Shown piece by piece: positions 46,314-55,713 of a stretch of DNA of 64,000 nucleotides. Origin of the DNA: Marinilabilia salmonicolor JCM 21150. GTDB lineage: Bacteria; Bacteroidota; Bacteroidia; Bacteroidales; Marinilabiliaceae. Every line of letters starts with the position of its first letter. The stretch's first letter is position 1. The translations under genes were made by a program, and so were the position numbers. The notes beneath the pieces were generated by a model. It ran no database searches. It was not told where the DNA came from and saw only the letters and a program-made list of their open reading frames with translations. The stretch is from NCBI RefSeq assembly GCF_000259075.1, contig NZ_AJKI01000020.1:1-64000 (forward strand), written 5' to 3'.

Positions 46314-47273
46314 ATGAAAAATTTAATTTTTATACTATTCGTATTTCTCTTTATTTCCGGATGTACATCAAACTACTCATCCAGAAAAGTTGGATTTCTA
46401 GCCACTTCATTTGATGTGGAACGCTTTCGAAAAGAAGCCGGTTATTTTAAAGAGCAGCTGGAAGCTTATGGTTATGAGGTCCTCTTGGAAGATTGTGAAG
46501 AAAACCATGCACTCCAGTACGAACGAGCCAAAGAAATGCTCGAAAAAGAACTGGATATTCTGGTCGTAATTCCTGTGAACATAAACACAGCACATAACAT
46601 TGTCGATCTGGCAAACAACGAGGGTGTTCCCGTGGTTGCATACAATAGGATGATCATGAATGCAGATATAGAAATGTTAATCTATAGCGACAATTACTTC
46701 ATCGGAAACTCCATGGCCTCCTGTCTTCTGGACAGTGTTAAAACGGGGAAAATAGCACTCCTGGCCGGAGATAAGATGGACCCTAACGCGGTGGAGCAAA
46801 AAAATGCCATAGACGAAGCCATTCGTAAACACAAAAAAAATAATGAGTTAGAAATAGTTTACGATACATACATCGAAGATTGGAATGCAGATAATGCAGC
46901 ATTCGAGCTGGAGCAAGTACTCCAGGTTTATCCCCTCGACGGAGTTATTGCAGGGAATGATGCCATGGCAAACGCCAGTATTGAACTTATAACCAAAAGA
47001 GATCCTGCCTTTAAAGTCTTTGTTGTTGGTCAGGATGGTGATAATATCGCACTGGAAAACATTGCGAACAGACAACAGGTTGCAACCGTTTACCACCCCT
47101 ATGATAAACTGGCGGGTAAAGCAGCAGAAATAGTTAGAGATTTATTGGAAAATAAAACTACTGAAGAGCACATCAGTGGAAAAGTTTTCAATGGATTAAA
47201 GGATGTTCCGGTGGTAAGGATCAAATCAGAAGTGATAACCCGGAAGAATGTTGAGGAATACAGAAACAATTAA
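46314..47273 (+). CDS. Orphan periplasmic sugar-binding lipoprotein (LacI/XylF-like)
   Basis: A 319-residue lipoprotein (lipobox FISGC, Cys17) of periplasmic binding protein type 1. Features are VGFLATSFDVERFRKEAGYF, ILVVIPVNINTAHNIVDLANNEGVPVVAYNR, LLAGDKMDPNAVEQKNAIDEAI, VIAGNDAMANASIELI and VVGQDGDNIALENI, closest in style to xylose-binding XylF. No ABC permease or ATPase is adjacent, so it is unlikely to serve classic import here. It diverges from the ECF sigma gene and is followed directly by the GH15 relic. It could sense or store a PUL 1 sugar, or be the stranded part of a lost system. Confidence 0.85.
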   Translation: MKNLIFILFVFLFISGCTSNYSSRKVGFLATSFDVERFRKEAGYFKEQLEAYGYEVLLEDCEENHALQYERAKEMLEKELDILVVIPVNINTAHNIVDLANNEGVPVVAYNRMIMNADIEMLIYSDNYFIGNSMASCLLDSVKTGKIALLAGDKMDPNAVEQKNAIDEAIRKHKKNNELEIVYDTYIEDWNADNAAFELEQVLQVYPLDGVIAGNDAMANASIELITKRDPAFKVFVVGQDGDNIALENIANRQQVATVYHPYDKLAGKAAEIVRDLLENKTTEEHISGKVFNGLKDVPVVRIKSEVITRKNVEEYRNN

Positions 47274-47378
47274 TACAAGCCGATATGGACTATATTAAGC
47301 ACTGCGCATTATTTAATTAGTGAATTAGAGAGCCGGCATGCCCTTTTTGTAAATACCTTAAAGTGCATGACTCTTACC

Positions 47379-47543
47379 ATATCCAATCAAGTGAAAATCT
47401 GGATTTCGAAACTATTTGAAACCAAAAGAATGCTCGGGAACTTCCCGCAAGCCTACTCCCACCTGGCATTAATTGACACAGCCATGTTGCTGGCCGGTGG
47501 AGAAATATCCAGTGAGGAGAAGATTTTGGGGAATATTGGGTAA
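47379..47543 (+). pseudogene. Fragment of a GH15 gene 3' end (second copy)
   Basis: This copies the end of the GH15 gene at 22763-24568. Over the last 39 codons plus the stop there are five base differences (GCA/GCC, TTG/TTA, GAT/GAC, GCT/GCC, CTG/TTG), all synonymous. Upstream it has a 10-base insertion (CTATTTGAAA) and a deletion of about 13 bases, then similarity ends near 47379. It has no start and is not expressed as a protein. All-synonymous divergence means the source was a working GH15 gene that had already diverged, not simply a decaying duplicate of the intact copy. Confidence 0.9.
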
Positions 47544-47578
47544 GAAAACACCTGATTTCCTGATTGATATAAAACAAA

Positions 47579-47612
47579 CAGGGGCTGCCCAATACTTTTT
47601 GGACAGCCCCTG
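47579..47612 (+). terminator. Duplicated GH15 terminator
   Basis: CAGGGGCTGCCC pairs with GGACAGCCCCTG (one mismatch) around a 10-base loop. It is the counterpart of 24605-24637, and the bases between stop codon and hairpin are also conserved. Confidence 0.85.
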
Positions 47613-47783
47613 CTTATTTATATCATTTTCTTATTTTAATAGTCCGTTAAAAAGAATATAAACGCAAAGACACAATGACGCAAAGTTTTTATTATGAGAG
47701 AGTTATGTACTGCATTGTAGTTTGTGTAAACCATTGATTATTAATTACTTCTAATCCCGAAACTTCGGGATAACAGAGTATTA

Positions 47784-49289
47784 TTATTTCCACACAGACT
47801 TCAGTGATTTGAATTTCACATCAGCATAAAAAGAATTATTCTCCCCGGTTAATACCAACTCATTGTAGATTTCCTCAGGGAAAACCAGATTGGTCTGACT
47901 GGAAAGACCACCATTGACAAAAATCTCAACAGAACTCTGATCGACTATTATTTGAAGATTTAGCATCTCCTCCCGAAAATCGACCGGGCTCTCAATTGAT
48001 TTGCGAAAAGCACCTGAGAAGTTCGATGTTCCGGATTCGGTCCGGTCAAAAGTTAACATTCTCCGTTCAATATCATACCCAATCGTTACAAGTTCACCAT
48101 TGGAGTTTTGCAACTTCAGAATATTTCCTGAATTCGAAAACCCGCTAATGGAAACCGATAATTCATAAGCATCAGGAGCATCTATATCCAAATTGACATT
48201 ATTCGTCACCTGACCGTCAAATAATCCAGTCTCATTTTCGGATATCACATTAATCTCCTCTACAATTTTAGAACCAACGATCAGATGCCCGTCCGGATAA
48301 GTGTCAAGAAAAAGCTCTCTGGGAAGTGTCATTGCACCTCTGAATACAGAAGCAGGTGTTTGTCCGGCATACTCCCAATTGCTCATCCACCCCATAAAAA
48401 TACTCCTGCCCTGAGGTTCATTGCTCCAGGTCACTCCTGCATAATTGTCTTTTCCGTAATCGAGCCACAAAGGGTAAGGAGCATTGTCAGGAATAAACTC
48501 ATTCCCGTCAAAATCACCAACAAAGTATTGCGTGCCGGTTCCCCCGTTGGGTGCGCCATTGGTACTGACAATCAGCACCCATTTTTCCTCACCATTATAG
48601 TCCATTGATATCAAATCGGGACATTCCCAAACACCATAAGGCAAGCCTTCATAATATTCAAACGCACTCAGTCTGTCCCAATTCAGCAGGTTGGCGGAAC
48701 CATAAAACGTAATAGAATTATAGGTCGCCAAAGACATGACCCATTTTTCGGACTCTTCGTGCCAGAAGACTTTAGGATCACGAAAATCATTAATTCCGGG
48801 ATTGGGGATTACCGGATTTTCTGCATACTTTTTGAAGGATCGCCCTTTATCTGTACTATAAGCCAGCGATTGAGCCTGTTTATCCCCCGCCGAAGTATAA
48901 ATTGCAATCATTGCATTCTCCCCAAAACCGGCTGTGTTGTTCTTGTCAATCACAGCACTCCCCGAAAATATTGCTCCCAGATCATCAGGAAATATTGCAA
49001 CCGGAAGATGCTCCCAGTGAAATAAATCTTCACTAACGGCATGTCCCCAGCTCATATTTCCCCAGTTAGTTCCCAATGGGTTGTGTTGATAAAAAAGATG
49101 ATATTCACCATCAAGATAAACCATCCCGTTGGGATCATTGATCCAGTTTTTCTCTGCGGTAAAATGGATTTGAGGCCGATACTTTTCTTCATAATCAGCC
49201 TGTACCTCCTCGTTTTCATAATCTATTTCATCATTATCACAAGAAAGTGTAACAAACCCAAAAAGAAACAAATACAACAATAATTTCAT
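47784..49289 (-). CDS. GH32 fructanase lipoprotein (PUL 2, distal)
   Basis: A 501-residue lipoprotein from ATG 49289 (MKLLLYLFLFGFVTLSC, lipobox Cys17). GH32 motifs: WINDPNGMVY with nucleophile Asp52, FSGSAVIDKNN, FRDPKVFWH and WECPDLIS with the acid/base Glu, followed by the C-terminal beta-sandwich. The two-domain length fits exo-levanase/inulinase or invertase. It is the last gene of the PUL 2 row, separated from the DUF4960 gene by a repeat element, so it may be read through or have its own promoter. Whether it cuts beta-2,6 or beta-2,1 links cannot be read from the motifs. Confidence 0.93.
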   Translation of the reverse strand: MKLLLYLFLFGFVTLSCDNDEIDYENEEVQADYEEKYRPQIHFTAEKNWINDPNGMVYLDGEYHLFYQHNPLGTNWGNMSWGHAVSEDLFHWEHLPVAIFPDDLGAIFSGSAVIDKNNTAGFGENAMIAIYTSAGDKQAQSLAYSTDKGRSFKKYAENPVIPNPGINDFRDPKVFWHEESEKWVMSLATYNSITFYGSANLLNWDRLSAFEYYEGLPYGVWECPDLISMDYNGEEKWVLIVSTNGAPNGGTGTQYFVGDFDGNEFIPDNAPYPLWLDYGKDNYAGVTWSNEPQGRSIFMGWMSNWEYAGQTPASVFRGAMTLPRELFLDTYPDGHLIVGSKIVEEINVISENETGLFDGQVTNNVNLDIDAPDAYELSVSISGFSNSGNILKLQNSNGELVTIGYDIERRMLTFDRTESGTSNFSGAFRKSIESPVDFREEMLNLQIIVDQSSVEIFVNGGLSSQTNLVFPEEIYNELVLTGENNSFYADVKFKSLKSVWK

Positions 49290-49360
49290 ATCTTTTGATT
49301 TAAGTTTCATAGTCTTAAACTTTATTTTTGGCTTAAGTTTATAGTCGTATGTATATTTTT

Positions 49361-49533
49361 AGAGATTGCTTCTCCCGATTTCGTTCCTCATCGGGATCGC
49401 AATGACGCTCTTTCACTTTTTATGGAAGAGGTTGACAGATGGCAGGGCGGCTTCTCCGCCCTGCCATCTGCCAACCTCTTCTCTGTTATCGGTAGGTTCC
49501 GTTATTACGAGGGCTATGCCCGAAGCAATCTCT
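49361..49533. repeat. MITE-like element with terminal inverted repeats, family D (173 bp)
   Basis: AGAGATTGCTTC (49361-49372) and GAAGCAATCTCT (49522-49533) are perfect 12-base inverted ends. Inside lies a nearly perfect 24-bp stem with a short loop (49427-49479, AGAGGTTG...CAACCTCT). Elements with GATTGCTTC...GAAGCAATC ends and TCGCAATGACG inside are widespread between genes in Bacteroidota. It sits inside the PUL 2 gene row between DUF4960 and GH32 and could modulate the relative amount of the last gene. Confidence 0.75.
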
Positions 49534-49597
49534 AATGAAAAAAACGCTACTTTAAACTATAGCCTTTTTTTCAAAAGACTCATCATAAAAACTTATT

Positions 49598-50788
49598 TTA
49601 ATTTCTGCGTGCCAGATAATTTATGGCATTCTTGGTGAACTTTTGAATATTTCCGTGATGAGGATTTTCGCCGTCAGGATTAAGCTCACCCAGTGCATTC
49701 TGGTTGAATTCGAATCCACCAATTCCCTGATATATAGCCTTTCCACCATATTCTTCGGTAGGCAGAAATTCCACTACTCCAGCCATCCAGTAATCCCGAA
49801 TTCCGCCCCACACTCCAAGCCATTCAGCCTGCAGTTCCTCAGTAAACGCCTGATAAATCTCGGGATTATCATTGGGCCCGACACCAAAGTATCCGGGAAC
49901 ATTTTCTATCACATGATTATGGTCTTCTTTCCAACCGGGACCAATAACCGGGAACCACATATACCCATCATCATCAACATTCATAGAAATTCCGCTATAA
50001 ACAGGATGATTGCTTACATTATGAGCCCATCCCCCATTTTCGGCATCCAGGGTAACACCAATACCCCAAGTGTCAGGGTTATCAAAACCTTCACCCGAAC
50101 CAATAACCATAGCAAACTCACTGGAAATTCGTCCCAAATCCCACAAATAACTACAGGCATGCGAATTCAATAATAATCCGCCACCACCTTTATAAAAGCC
50201 ATTCACGGCACTGAGAACCGAATTATCCAAAGCAATCCCGGGCAGTTCAGCACTTTGATCATAGTACCACCAGAGTACACGATATTTTGACAAATCTGCC
50301 TCTCCGTTTTGAACTTCCTCAAAGGTTACAAATTCACCATTTTCATAATTAGAGAAAAACCACTCAGCGGCCGCTTTTTCATCATCGTCTTCGATGGTTG
50401 CAACACTCGAATGTGCACTAAGAAATCCAATATAAAACAACTCGGTGACATTTATGATGTAATCGTTATAGACGTTTCCGTTAACCAATCTCACGGAAAC
50501 AGGCTCCGAGAAATCCATTACATCTCCAATTTCAGGGCTCATCTCCACACCTGCAGGCACATCAATCTCCACATTTAAGCTGGTCAAATCTGTACCATCC
50601 GGAACCTGAACATTAATTTCTCCATCAATTTCATTGATTTCACCTTCAACGCCATTTACCGAAAAGCTCATTATTTGGGCCTCTCCATCAAGCTCAAGAT
50701 TGCTGGCTGTCCATTCCTCCTGGCAGGAGGTAAAAAGTCCCCCCGCCAAAAGAAATACCATTACTGAAGCTACTATATTTCGTTTCAT
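49598..50788 (-). CDS. DUF4960 surface glycan-binding lipoprotein of a fructan locus
   Basis: A 396-residue lipoprotein (lipobox FTSC, Cys22). Residues about 35-115 look like an Ig-like domain (IMSFSVNGVEGEINEIDGEI, VRLVNGNVYNDYIINV). Residues about 120-390 match the DUF4960 pattern (FLSAHSSVATIEDDDEKAAAEWFF, YRVLWWYYDQ, GGGGLLLNSHACSYLWDLGR, GNIQKFTKNAINYLARRN). This family is found with SusC/D in fructan loci, in the place taken by a surface glycan-binding protein. It probably helps capture fructan at the cell surface. It follows SusD by 35 bases. Confidence 0.85.
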   Translation of the reverse strand: MKRNIVASVMVFLLAGGLFTSCQEEWTASNLELDGEAQIMSFSVNGVEGEINEIDGEINVQVPDGTDLTSLNVEIDVPAGVEMSPEIGDVMDFSEPVSVRLVNGNVYNDYIINVTELFYIGFLSAHSSVATIEDDDEKAAAEWFFSNYENGEFVTFEEVQNGEADLSKYRVLWWYYDQSAELPGIALDNSVLSAVNGFYKGGGGLLLNSHACSYLWDLGRISSEFAMVIGSGEGFDNPDTWGIGVTLDAENGGWAHNVSNHPVYSGISMNVDDDGYMWFPVIGPGWKEDHNHVIENVPGYFGVGPNDNPEIYQAFTEELQAEWLGVWGGIRDYWMAGVVEFLPTEEYGGKAIYQGIGGFEFNQNALGELNPDGENPHHGNIQKFTKNAINYLARRN

Positions 50789-50823
50789 AACAAATATTTT
50801 TTTAATTGCTGAATTACAACTGA

Positions 50824-52509
50824 TTAATAACTTGGATTTTGATCGTAAAGTCCTTTACTAAAGTTTATTTGCTGAAGCGGAATAGGAAGGTATTCATCCT
50901 TGTTTTTATCAAAATCCCCATTTTCATAATAGGTGATTCTTTGCGCCTCAGACTCATAATACTCGTTCAAAACACTATCCGCAACTCCCCAGCGCACCAG
51001 GTCGAAGAATCGGTAACCTTCCATGGCAAATTCCAGTCTTCGCTCCCAGCGTAGAGCTTTCCGTGCAAAATCATTGGTCCAGTCGCAATTCACTCCGTCT
51101 TGATATAAGGCTGTTTGTAAGTTAGGAGCATACTCAATTTTGGGAGTACTTACCTGTGCTCTTGCTCTGATTTCATTTATCAACGGCAGCGCTTCATCTT
51201 CCCGGTTCAGTTCAATCAGTGCTTCGGCACGCATCAACAATACATCAGCATAACGTATAATGATGCGGTTCTTCGAATTTCCATAAAATGGGTCAATGTT
51301 TATGAAGGCATCGCTCTCGGGGTCAACATTCTCTTTCAATGAGGCATAAACTCCGTAAATCCCGGGATTTCTGTTCCAGCTCTCCTCATAAATCTGGTTG
51401 TCATTGTATTTAAATGGATAACCGGGTATCGCTACAGTATGGTACAACCGCGGATCAACAGAATGGATTCCTTCATCATAAGGTTCATCGTTATAGGAAT
51501 CAAAAGCAGGCAGTCCGTTCTGTGTTTTAAAAGCATTCACCAGGTTATGACTTGGTTTATGAAAATCACAGCAGCCAAGCCCCTGTGGCGTTGCCAGCAC
51601 ATCTGAGAAATTCAGACGTCCGTGAAATGTTCCGTCATCATGGGAGAATTGAATGGAGAAAATGGCCTCCGGGCCGTTCTCATACGAACCGTGAATAAAA
51701 TTATTGGCAAAATCCGGCTCCAGGGTGTAGGGAGAGCCCATGACATATTCAGTAAGCTGAAGCACCTCATTCAGCATCGCCTGGTCAACCCCTGTGACGT
51801 TGTGTTGTGCATCCTGCTGGTAAGCCTGATAAAGCAGTACACGTGCCAGGTAAGAAGCAGCGGCATAGCTAGTAACACGCCCAACCTCATCTTGTTGTTT
51901 CGGGGTGTTTTCGTAAGCATACCGGAAATCATCGGCAATCCTTGACCATGATTCGTCATTGGACAGTGCGGTATTGGAGATGGTCTCATAATCCTCTGCA
52001 GGAACGGTTTCATCAATATAGGGCACATTTTTGAACAAGACCTTCAATAGAAAATAAAAATGTCCCCGGATAAAACGCAATTCTCCTGTGCGTTCTGCTT
52101 TTTGTTTATACTGCTCCTCTGTCACAGAGTTCAATACCCTGAGCGCTGCATTGGTTCTGGAAATACCAACATAGAGGTTGAACCACATACCATCTGTGGG
52201 CCCGGCATCCAGACGCATATTCTCAGAGATTTCATAAAAGTGAAAATCATCAATATCCGCCTCATCCCGGCCTCCTTTGTAAGCATCATCAGACCTCACA
52301 CTGCCATAAGGCCACAAGCTGAATGGCACATCGTAATGGTCGTTGCCCAACATTGAGTATGCGGCAATCACCAGTTTGTCAATCTCATCGGGCGAGGTTA
52401 CCTGACTTTCGTCGAGTACTCCCTGTGGTGTTTGCTCCAGAAAGCTGTCCTTACAACCACTGAAAAGCACCACCAACACTGCTGCAAAATATATAATTGT
52501 TCTTTTCAT
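50824..52509 (-). CDS. SusD-family lipoprotein (PUL 2, fructan)
   Basis: A 561-residue lipoprotein (lipobox FSGC, Cys19). SusD/RagB features: FLEQTPQGVLDESQVTSPDEIDKLVIAAYSML, TGELRFIRGHFYFLLKVLFKNVPYI, ADVLLMRAEALIELNREDEALPLINEIRARA, RWERRLEFAMEGYRFFDLVRWG and an end INFSKGLYDQNPSY. It forms the lid of the SusC importer and binds fructan oligosaccharides. Eleven bases separate it from SusC. Confidence 0.95.
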   Translation of the reverse strand: MKRTIIYFAAVLVVLFSGCKDSFLEQTPQGVLDESQVTSPDEIDKLVIAAYSMLGNDHYDVPFSLWPYGSVRSDDAYKGGRDEADIDDFHFYEISENMRLDAGPTDGMWFNLYVGISRTNAALRVLNSVTEEQYKQKAERTGELRFIRGHFYFLLKVLFKNVPYIDETVPAEDYETISNTALSNDESWSRIADDFRYAYENTPKQQDEVGRVTSYAAASYLARVLLYQAYQQDAQHNVTGVDQAMLNEVLQLTEYVMGSPYTLEPDFANNFIHGSYENGPEAIFSIQFSHDDGTFHGRLNFSDVLATPQGLGCCDFHKPSHNLVNAFKTQNGLPAFDSYNDEPYDEGIHSVDPRLYHTVAIPGYPFKYNDNQIYEESWNRNPGIYGVYASLKENVDPESDAFINIDPFYGNSKNRIIIRYADVLLMRAEALIELNREDEALPLINEIRARAQVSTPKIEYAPNLQTALYQDGVNCDWTNDFARKALRWERRLEFAMEGYRFFDLVRWGVADSVLNEYYESEAQRITYYENGDFDKNKDEYLPIPLQQINFSKGLYDQNPSY

Positions 52510-52520
52510 CGTTCCTCTTT

Positions 52521-55500
52521 TTAAAATGTAGCATTAATACCAAAAGTGAATGAAATGGGTTTCGGATATCCGAATCCGGTGTTTTCAGGGTCAACACCTG
52601 TAAAGTCCTTACTGGCTATTGTGAATAAATTCTGACCGGAAACATAAACCCTGAATCGTTGCATTCTGATTCTTGAGGAGATACTCTCCGGCAGGGTGTA
52701 GCCAAACTGGGCATTTCGCAGTTTCAGATACGACCCGTTCTCCACATAATAAGTGGAGAATCGTCCTTCGTTATTGATATTGGTTGACTGAAGAGCCGGA
52801 ATATCCGAATCAGGATTGGCCGGACTCCAGGCATTCAATAAGCGGGTTCCCTTATTGGAGCCGGTTTCTCTTACACTCCAGAAATCGGTAAAGGTTTTCA
52901 TCGCATGCACATTCAAATCCACATTGTGAACCCCTTCGGCAAATAGACTCAAATCAAACTGACGATACTCCAGATTGATATTCAAACCATAAGTAAAATC
53001 AGGATGCGGGTCTCCAATCCAGGCGCGGTCATCTTCGGTAATAAAGCCATCTTCATTCAAATCTTTGTATCTGATACGGCCCAAACCTTTACCATCCTGT
53101 ACGGCATGATTGTCCACCTCTTCCTGGTTTCTGAAGAGACCATCAGTAACATATCCAAACATTGACCCGATGGGACGTCCAAGAATATTTCCTCCCTGCT
53201 CGCCAGTACTGTAGGCATTCCACACATATTCCGGAAGTTCAGTGATTTCATTTTTGTATGCGGAGATATTTCCACTGATGTCGTACGACAACCCGTTGCT
53301 CATCTCTCCACGATACCCAAGAGATACATCCAAACCGGTGTTTTTCATGGAAGCCCCGTTGAAAGTCTGACTACCGCCTTCGCCGATTACCGCAATATAT
53401 GGAGGGGTAACAAGCATATCCTCAGTCTCCTTCTGATATACCTCAATGGTTCCGTAAATGGTTTGTTTCAGGAAGCCAAAATCCACACCAATGTTGCTCT
53501 GGGTAGTAGTTTCCCATTTCAAATCCGGATTTCCAATTTGCTCTCTTTTAAATCCTGAGGGCAACTGGCCGGTTCCTTTGCCTTCGATATCATAAGCAGT
53601 ACCACGAATAATCACCCAGGTAGGGTCAGCAATACCATAATCGGGAACAAAAGAGGTTAGTGTTCCATAATATCCGTCATAACTCTGATTGCCAGTCTGG
53701 CCCCAGCTGGCACGCAACTTCAAATCAGAAACAAAATCGGCATTATCCATAAAGGACTCCTGACTTATTCTCCATCCTAAAGAGAAGGCAGGGAAGAAAC
53801 CGAAGCGATTATTTTCTCCGAAACGGGAAGAACCATCATATCTTACTGTGGCTGATGCCATATATCGATTATCGTAGGAATAATCGGCCCGTCCAAAATA
53901 TGAAAGAAGAGAATAACCAATTGAACCACCGGTGGTTCTGGCATCGCCTGTTCCGGTGTTGGGCCACATAAAATCAGTGGTTTCCACATCAAAGCCCTCT
54001 TTTGTGGCATTGAAATCTATGTTCTCTTCCCGGAACATTTCTGTACCGGCCAGAAAGTCAACATTGTGATTTCCTGTCTGAAGGTTGTAAGTGGCTGTAT
54101 TGGTCCATGTCCATTTCAACCAGTGTCCCTGTTGCATATCAACAGCGGTTCGGTCGTTTTTAAGAAATCCGGCCTGATAGCTTCTGGTAAAACTTCTTTT
54201 GTAGAAATTCCCGTAATCCAATCCGAAGCTGGTTTTTATATTCAATCCTTCAATCGGTTCCAGATTGGCATAACCATTTCCAAAAGTACGCCAGTAGCGG
54301 TAACTGTTATCTTTATTGGCGTCCAGTACCCTGAGGGGATTATCACGGTCGTTCATTCCTCCCGTAGGGCCACCCCATCCACCATCTTCGGTGTAAACGG
54401 GAATAACCGGCAAGGCTTGAATGGCCTGGTCTATTGCAGCTCCGGCATTGGCTTCCAGCTCCTGAGTCATATTCAAAGTGAAATTTTCACCAATGGTCAG
54501 TTTATCATCCCAAAGCTTGTATTCGGAGTTCATCCGAGTGGAAACGCGGCTGAAATTACTGTGTTTAACAATTCCTTCGTTATCAAGATAACCCACAGAG
54601 AAAAAATAGTTTCCTTTTTCTGTTCCGTTACTCAAAGAGAGGTTATACGACTGCATAAGTGCCGGGCGGGTAACCTCTGAGAACCAATCAGTATCAGCTG
54701 GTCGCATGGTTTGCGCTGCATCCAGGTAAGCCGGCAGTAAAATCTTATTAAGCTCAGGATTTCCGTTTCCATCGTAGCCCCAATCATATTCATACCCCAT
54801 ATTATTGGTATTGGGTTCAGCGCCCCTGTTCACATAGGCCTGCCACATAGCCTGCCCGTATTGCTCTGTGTTTAACACATCAATCTTGTTGTTGTAATAA
54901 GATGAGGATAGGTATGCATCAAATTCAACAACCGTTTTACCCTCTTTGGCCTTCTTGGTAGTAATAACAATTACCCCATTGGCGGCACGTGAACCGTAAA
55001 TACTGGCTGCCGATGCGTCCTTCAGCACCTGGATACTCTCAATATCGTTGGAGTTCAATTCATGCATACCTGCCTGAGTAGGAACACCGTCAATGATATA
55101 AAGCGGATTATTATCTGACCGCAAAGAGTTGATTCCGCGAATGTTGATACTGGCATTTCCCTTTGGACTACCATCTGAAGTAATGCGCACACCGGGAATC
55201 CGTCCCTGCAATGCTTTTATCGGGTTACTGTCCGGAGTTTTCATCATGTCATCCACCTCGACAACAGAAACGGCTCCGGTAATATCAGAACGTCTCTGTG
55301 AAGAGTAACCGGTCACTACCACCTGTTCCAAATCCACATATTCCTGTTCCAGTGTTACATTAATGGTTCGCTGTCCATTCACAGGAACCTGAACAGTCTT
55401 CATTCCAATGAAACTAAATACGAGCGTTTCATCTCCCGACACATTAATGGAATATTGTCCTTCTGCATCGGTAATAGTCCCCTCCGTTGTTCCTGCCTTC

Positions 55501-55655
55501 ACAATGGTAACGCCGGGCAGAGGATATCCCTCTGAATCGATGACTTTTCCGGTGACTTCAACCCCCTGGCCCATGACCCCGGGGATAAACAGCCCCACAA
55601 AGGCCATTATGAGCAAACCCCTTTTCAAGGTTCTAAAATTTCGATTTTTTTTCAT
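52521..55655 (-). CDS. SusC-family TonB-dependent transporter (PUL 2, fructan)
   Basis: A 1044-residue outer-membrane transporter. Signal peptide to about residue 29, carboxypeptidase-regulatory-like domain (VTGKVIDSEGYPLPGVTIVK), TonB plug (SDITGAVSVVEVDDMMKTPD, ASINIRGINSLRSDNNPLYI) and barrel ending PKPISFTFGINATF. Unlike the PUL 1 transporter it has no STN domain, in keeping with control by a hybrid two-component system rather than FecR. It imports fructo-oligosaccharides together with its SusD. Confidence 0.95.
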   Translation of the reverse strand: MKKNRNFRTLKRGLLIMAFVGLFIPGVMGQGVEVTGKVIDSEGYPLPGVTIVKAGTTEGTITDAEGQYSINVSGDETLVFSFIGMKTVQVPVNGQRTINVTLEQEYVDLEQVVVTGYSSQRRSDITGAVSVVEVDDMMKTPDSNPIKALQGRIPGVRITSDGSPKGNASINIRGINSLRSDNNPLYIIDGVPTQAGMHELNSNDIESIQVLKDASAASIYGSRAANGVIVITTKKAKEGKTVVEFDAYLSSSYYNNKIDVLNTEQYGQAMWQAYVNRGAEPNTNNMGYEYDWGYDGNGNPELNKILLPAYLDAAQTMRPADTDWFSEVTRPALMQSYNLSLSNGTEKGNYFFSVGYLDNEGIVKHSNFSRVSTRMNSEYKLWDDKLTIGENFTLNMTQELEANAGAAIDQAIQALPVIPVYTEDGGWGGPTGGMNDRDNPLRVLDANKDNSYRYWRTFGNGYANLEPIEGLNIKTSFGLDYGNFYKRSFTRSYQAGFLKNDRTAVDMQQGHWLKWTWTNTATYNLQTGNHNVDFLAGTEMFREENIDFNATKEGFDVETTDFMWPNTGTGDARTTGGSIGYSLLSYFGRADYSYDNRYMASATVRYDGSSRFGENNRFGFFPAFSLGWRISQESFMDNADFVSDLKLRASWGQTGNQSYDGYYGTLTSFVPDYGIADPTWVIIRGTAYDIEGKGTGQLPSGFKREQIGNPDLKWETTTQSNIGVDFGFLKQTIYGTIEVYQKETEDMLVTPPYIAVIGEGGSQTFNGASMKNTGLDVSLGYRGEMSNGLSYDISGNISAYKNEITELPEYVWNAYSTGEQGGNILGRPIGSMFGYVTDGLFRNQEEVDNHAVQDGKGLGRIRYKDLNEDGFITEDDRAWIGDPHPDFTYGLNINLEYRQFDLSLFAEGVHNVDLNVHAMKTFTDFWSVRETGSNKGTRLLNAWSPANPDSDIPALQSTNINNEGRFSTYYVENGSYLKLRNAQFGYTLPESISSRIRMQRFRVYVSGQNLFTIASKDFTGVDPENTGFGYPKPISFTFGINATF

Positions 55656-55713
55656 GATCTTGCTGTTTAAGTTGACTATATAGATTTATTTCAATTCTCA
55701 TAACATGAATACT

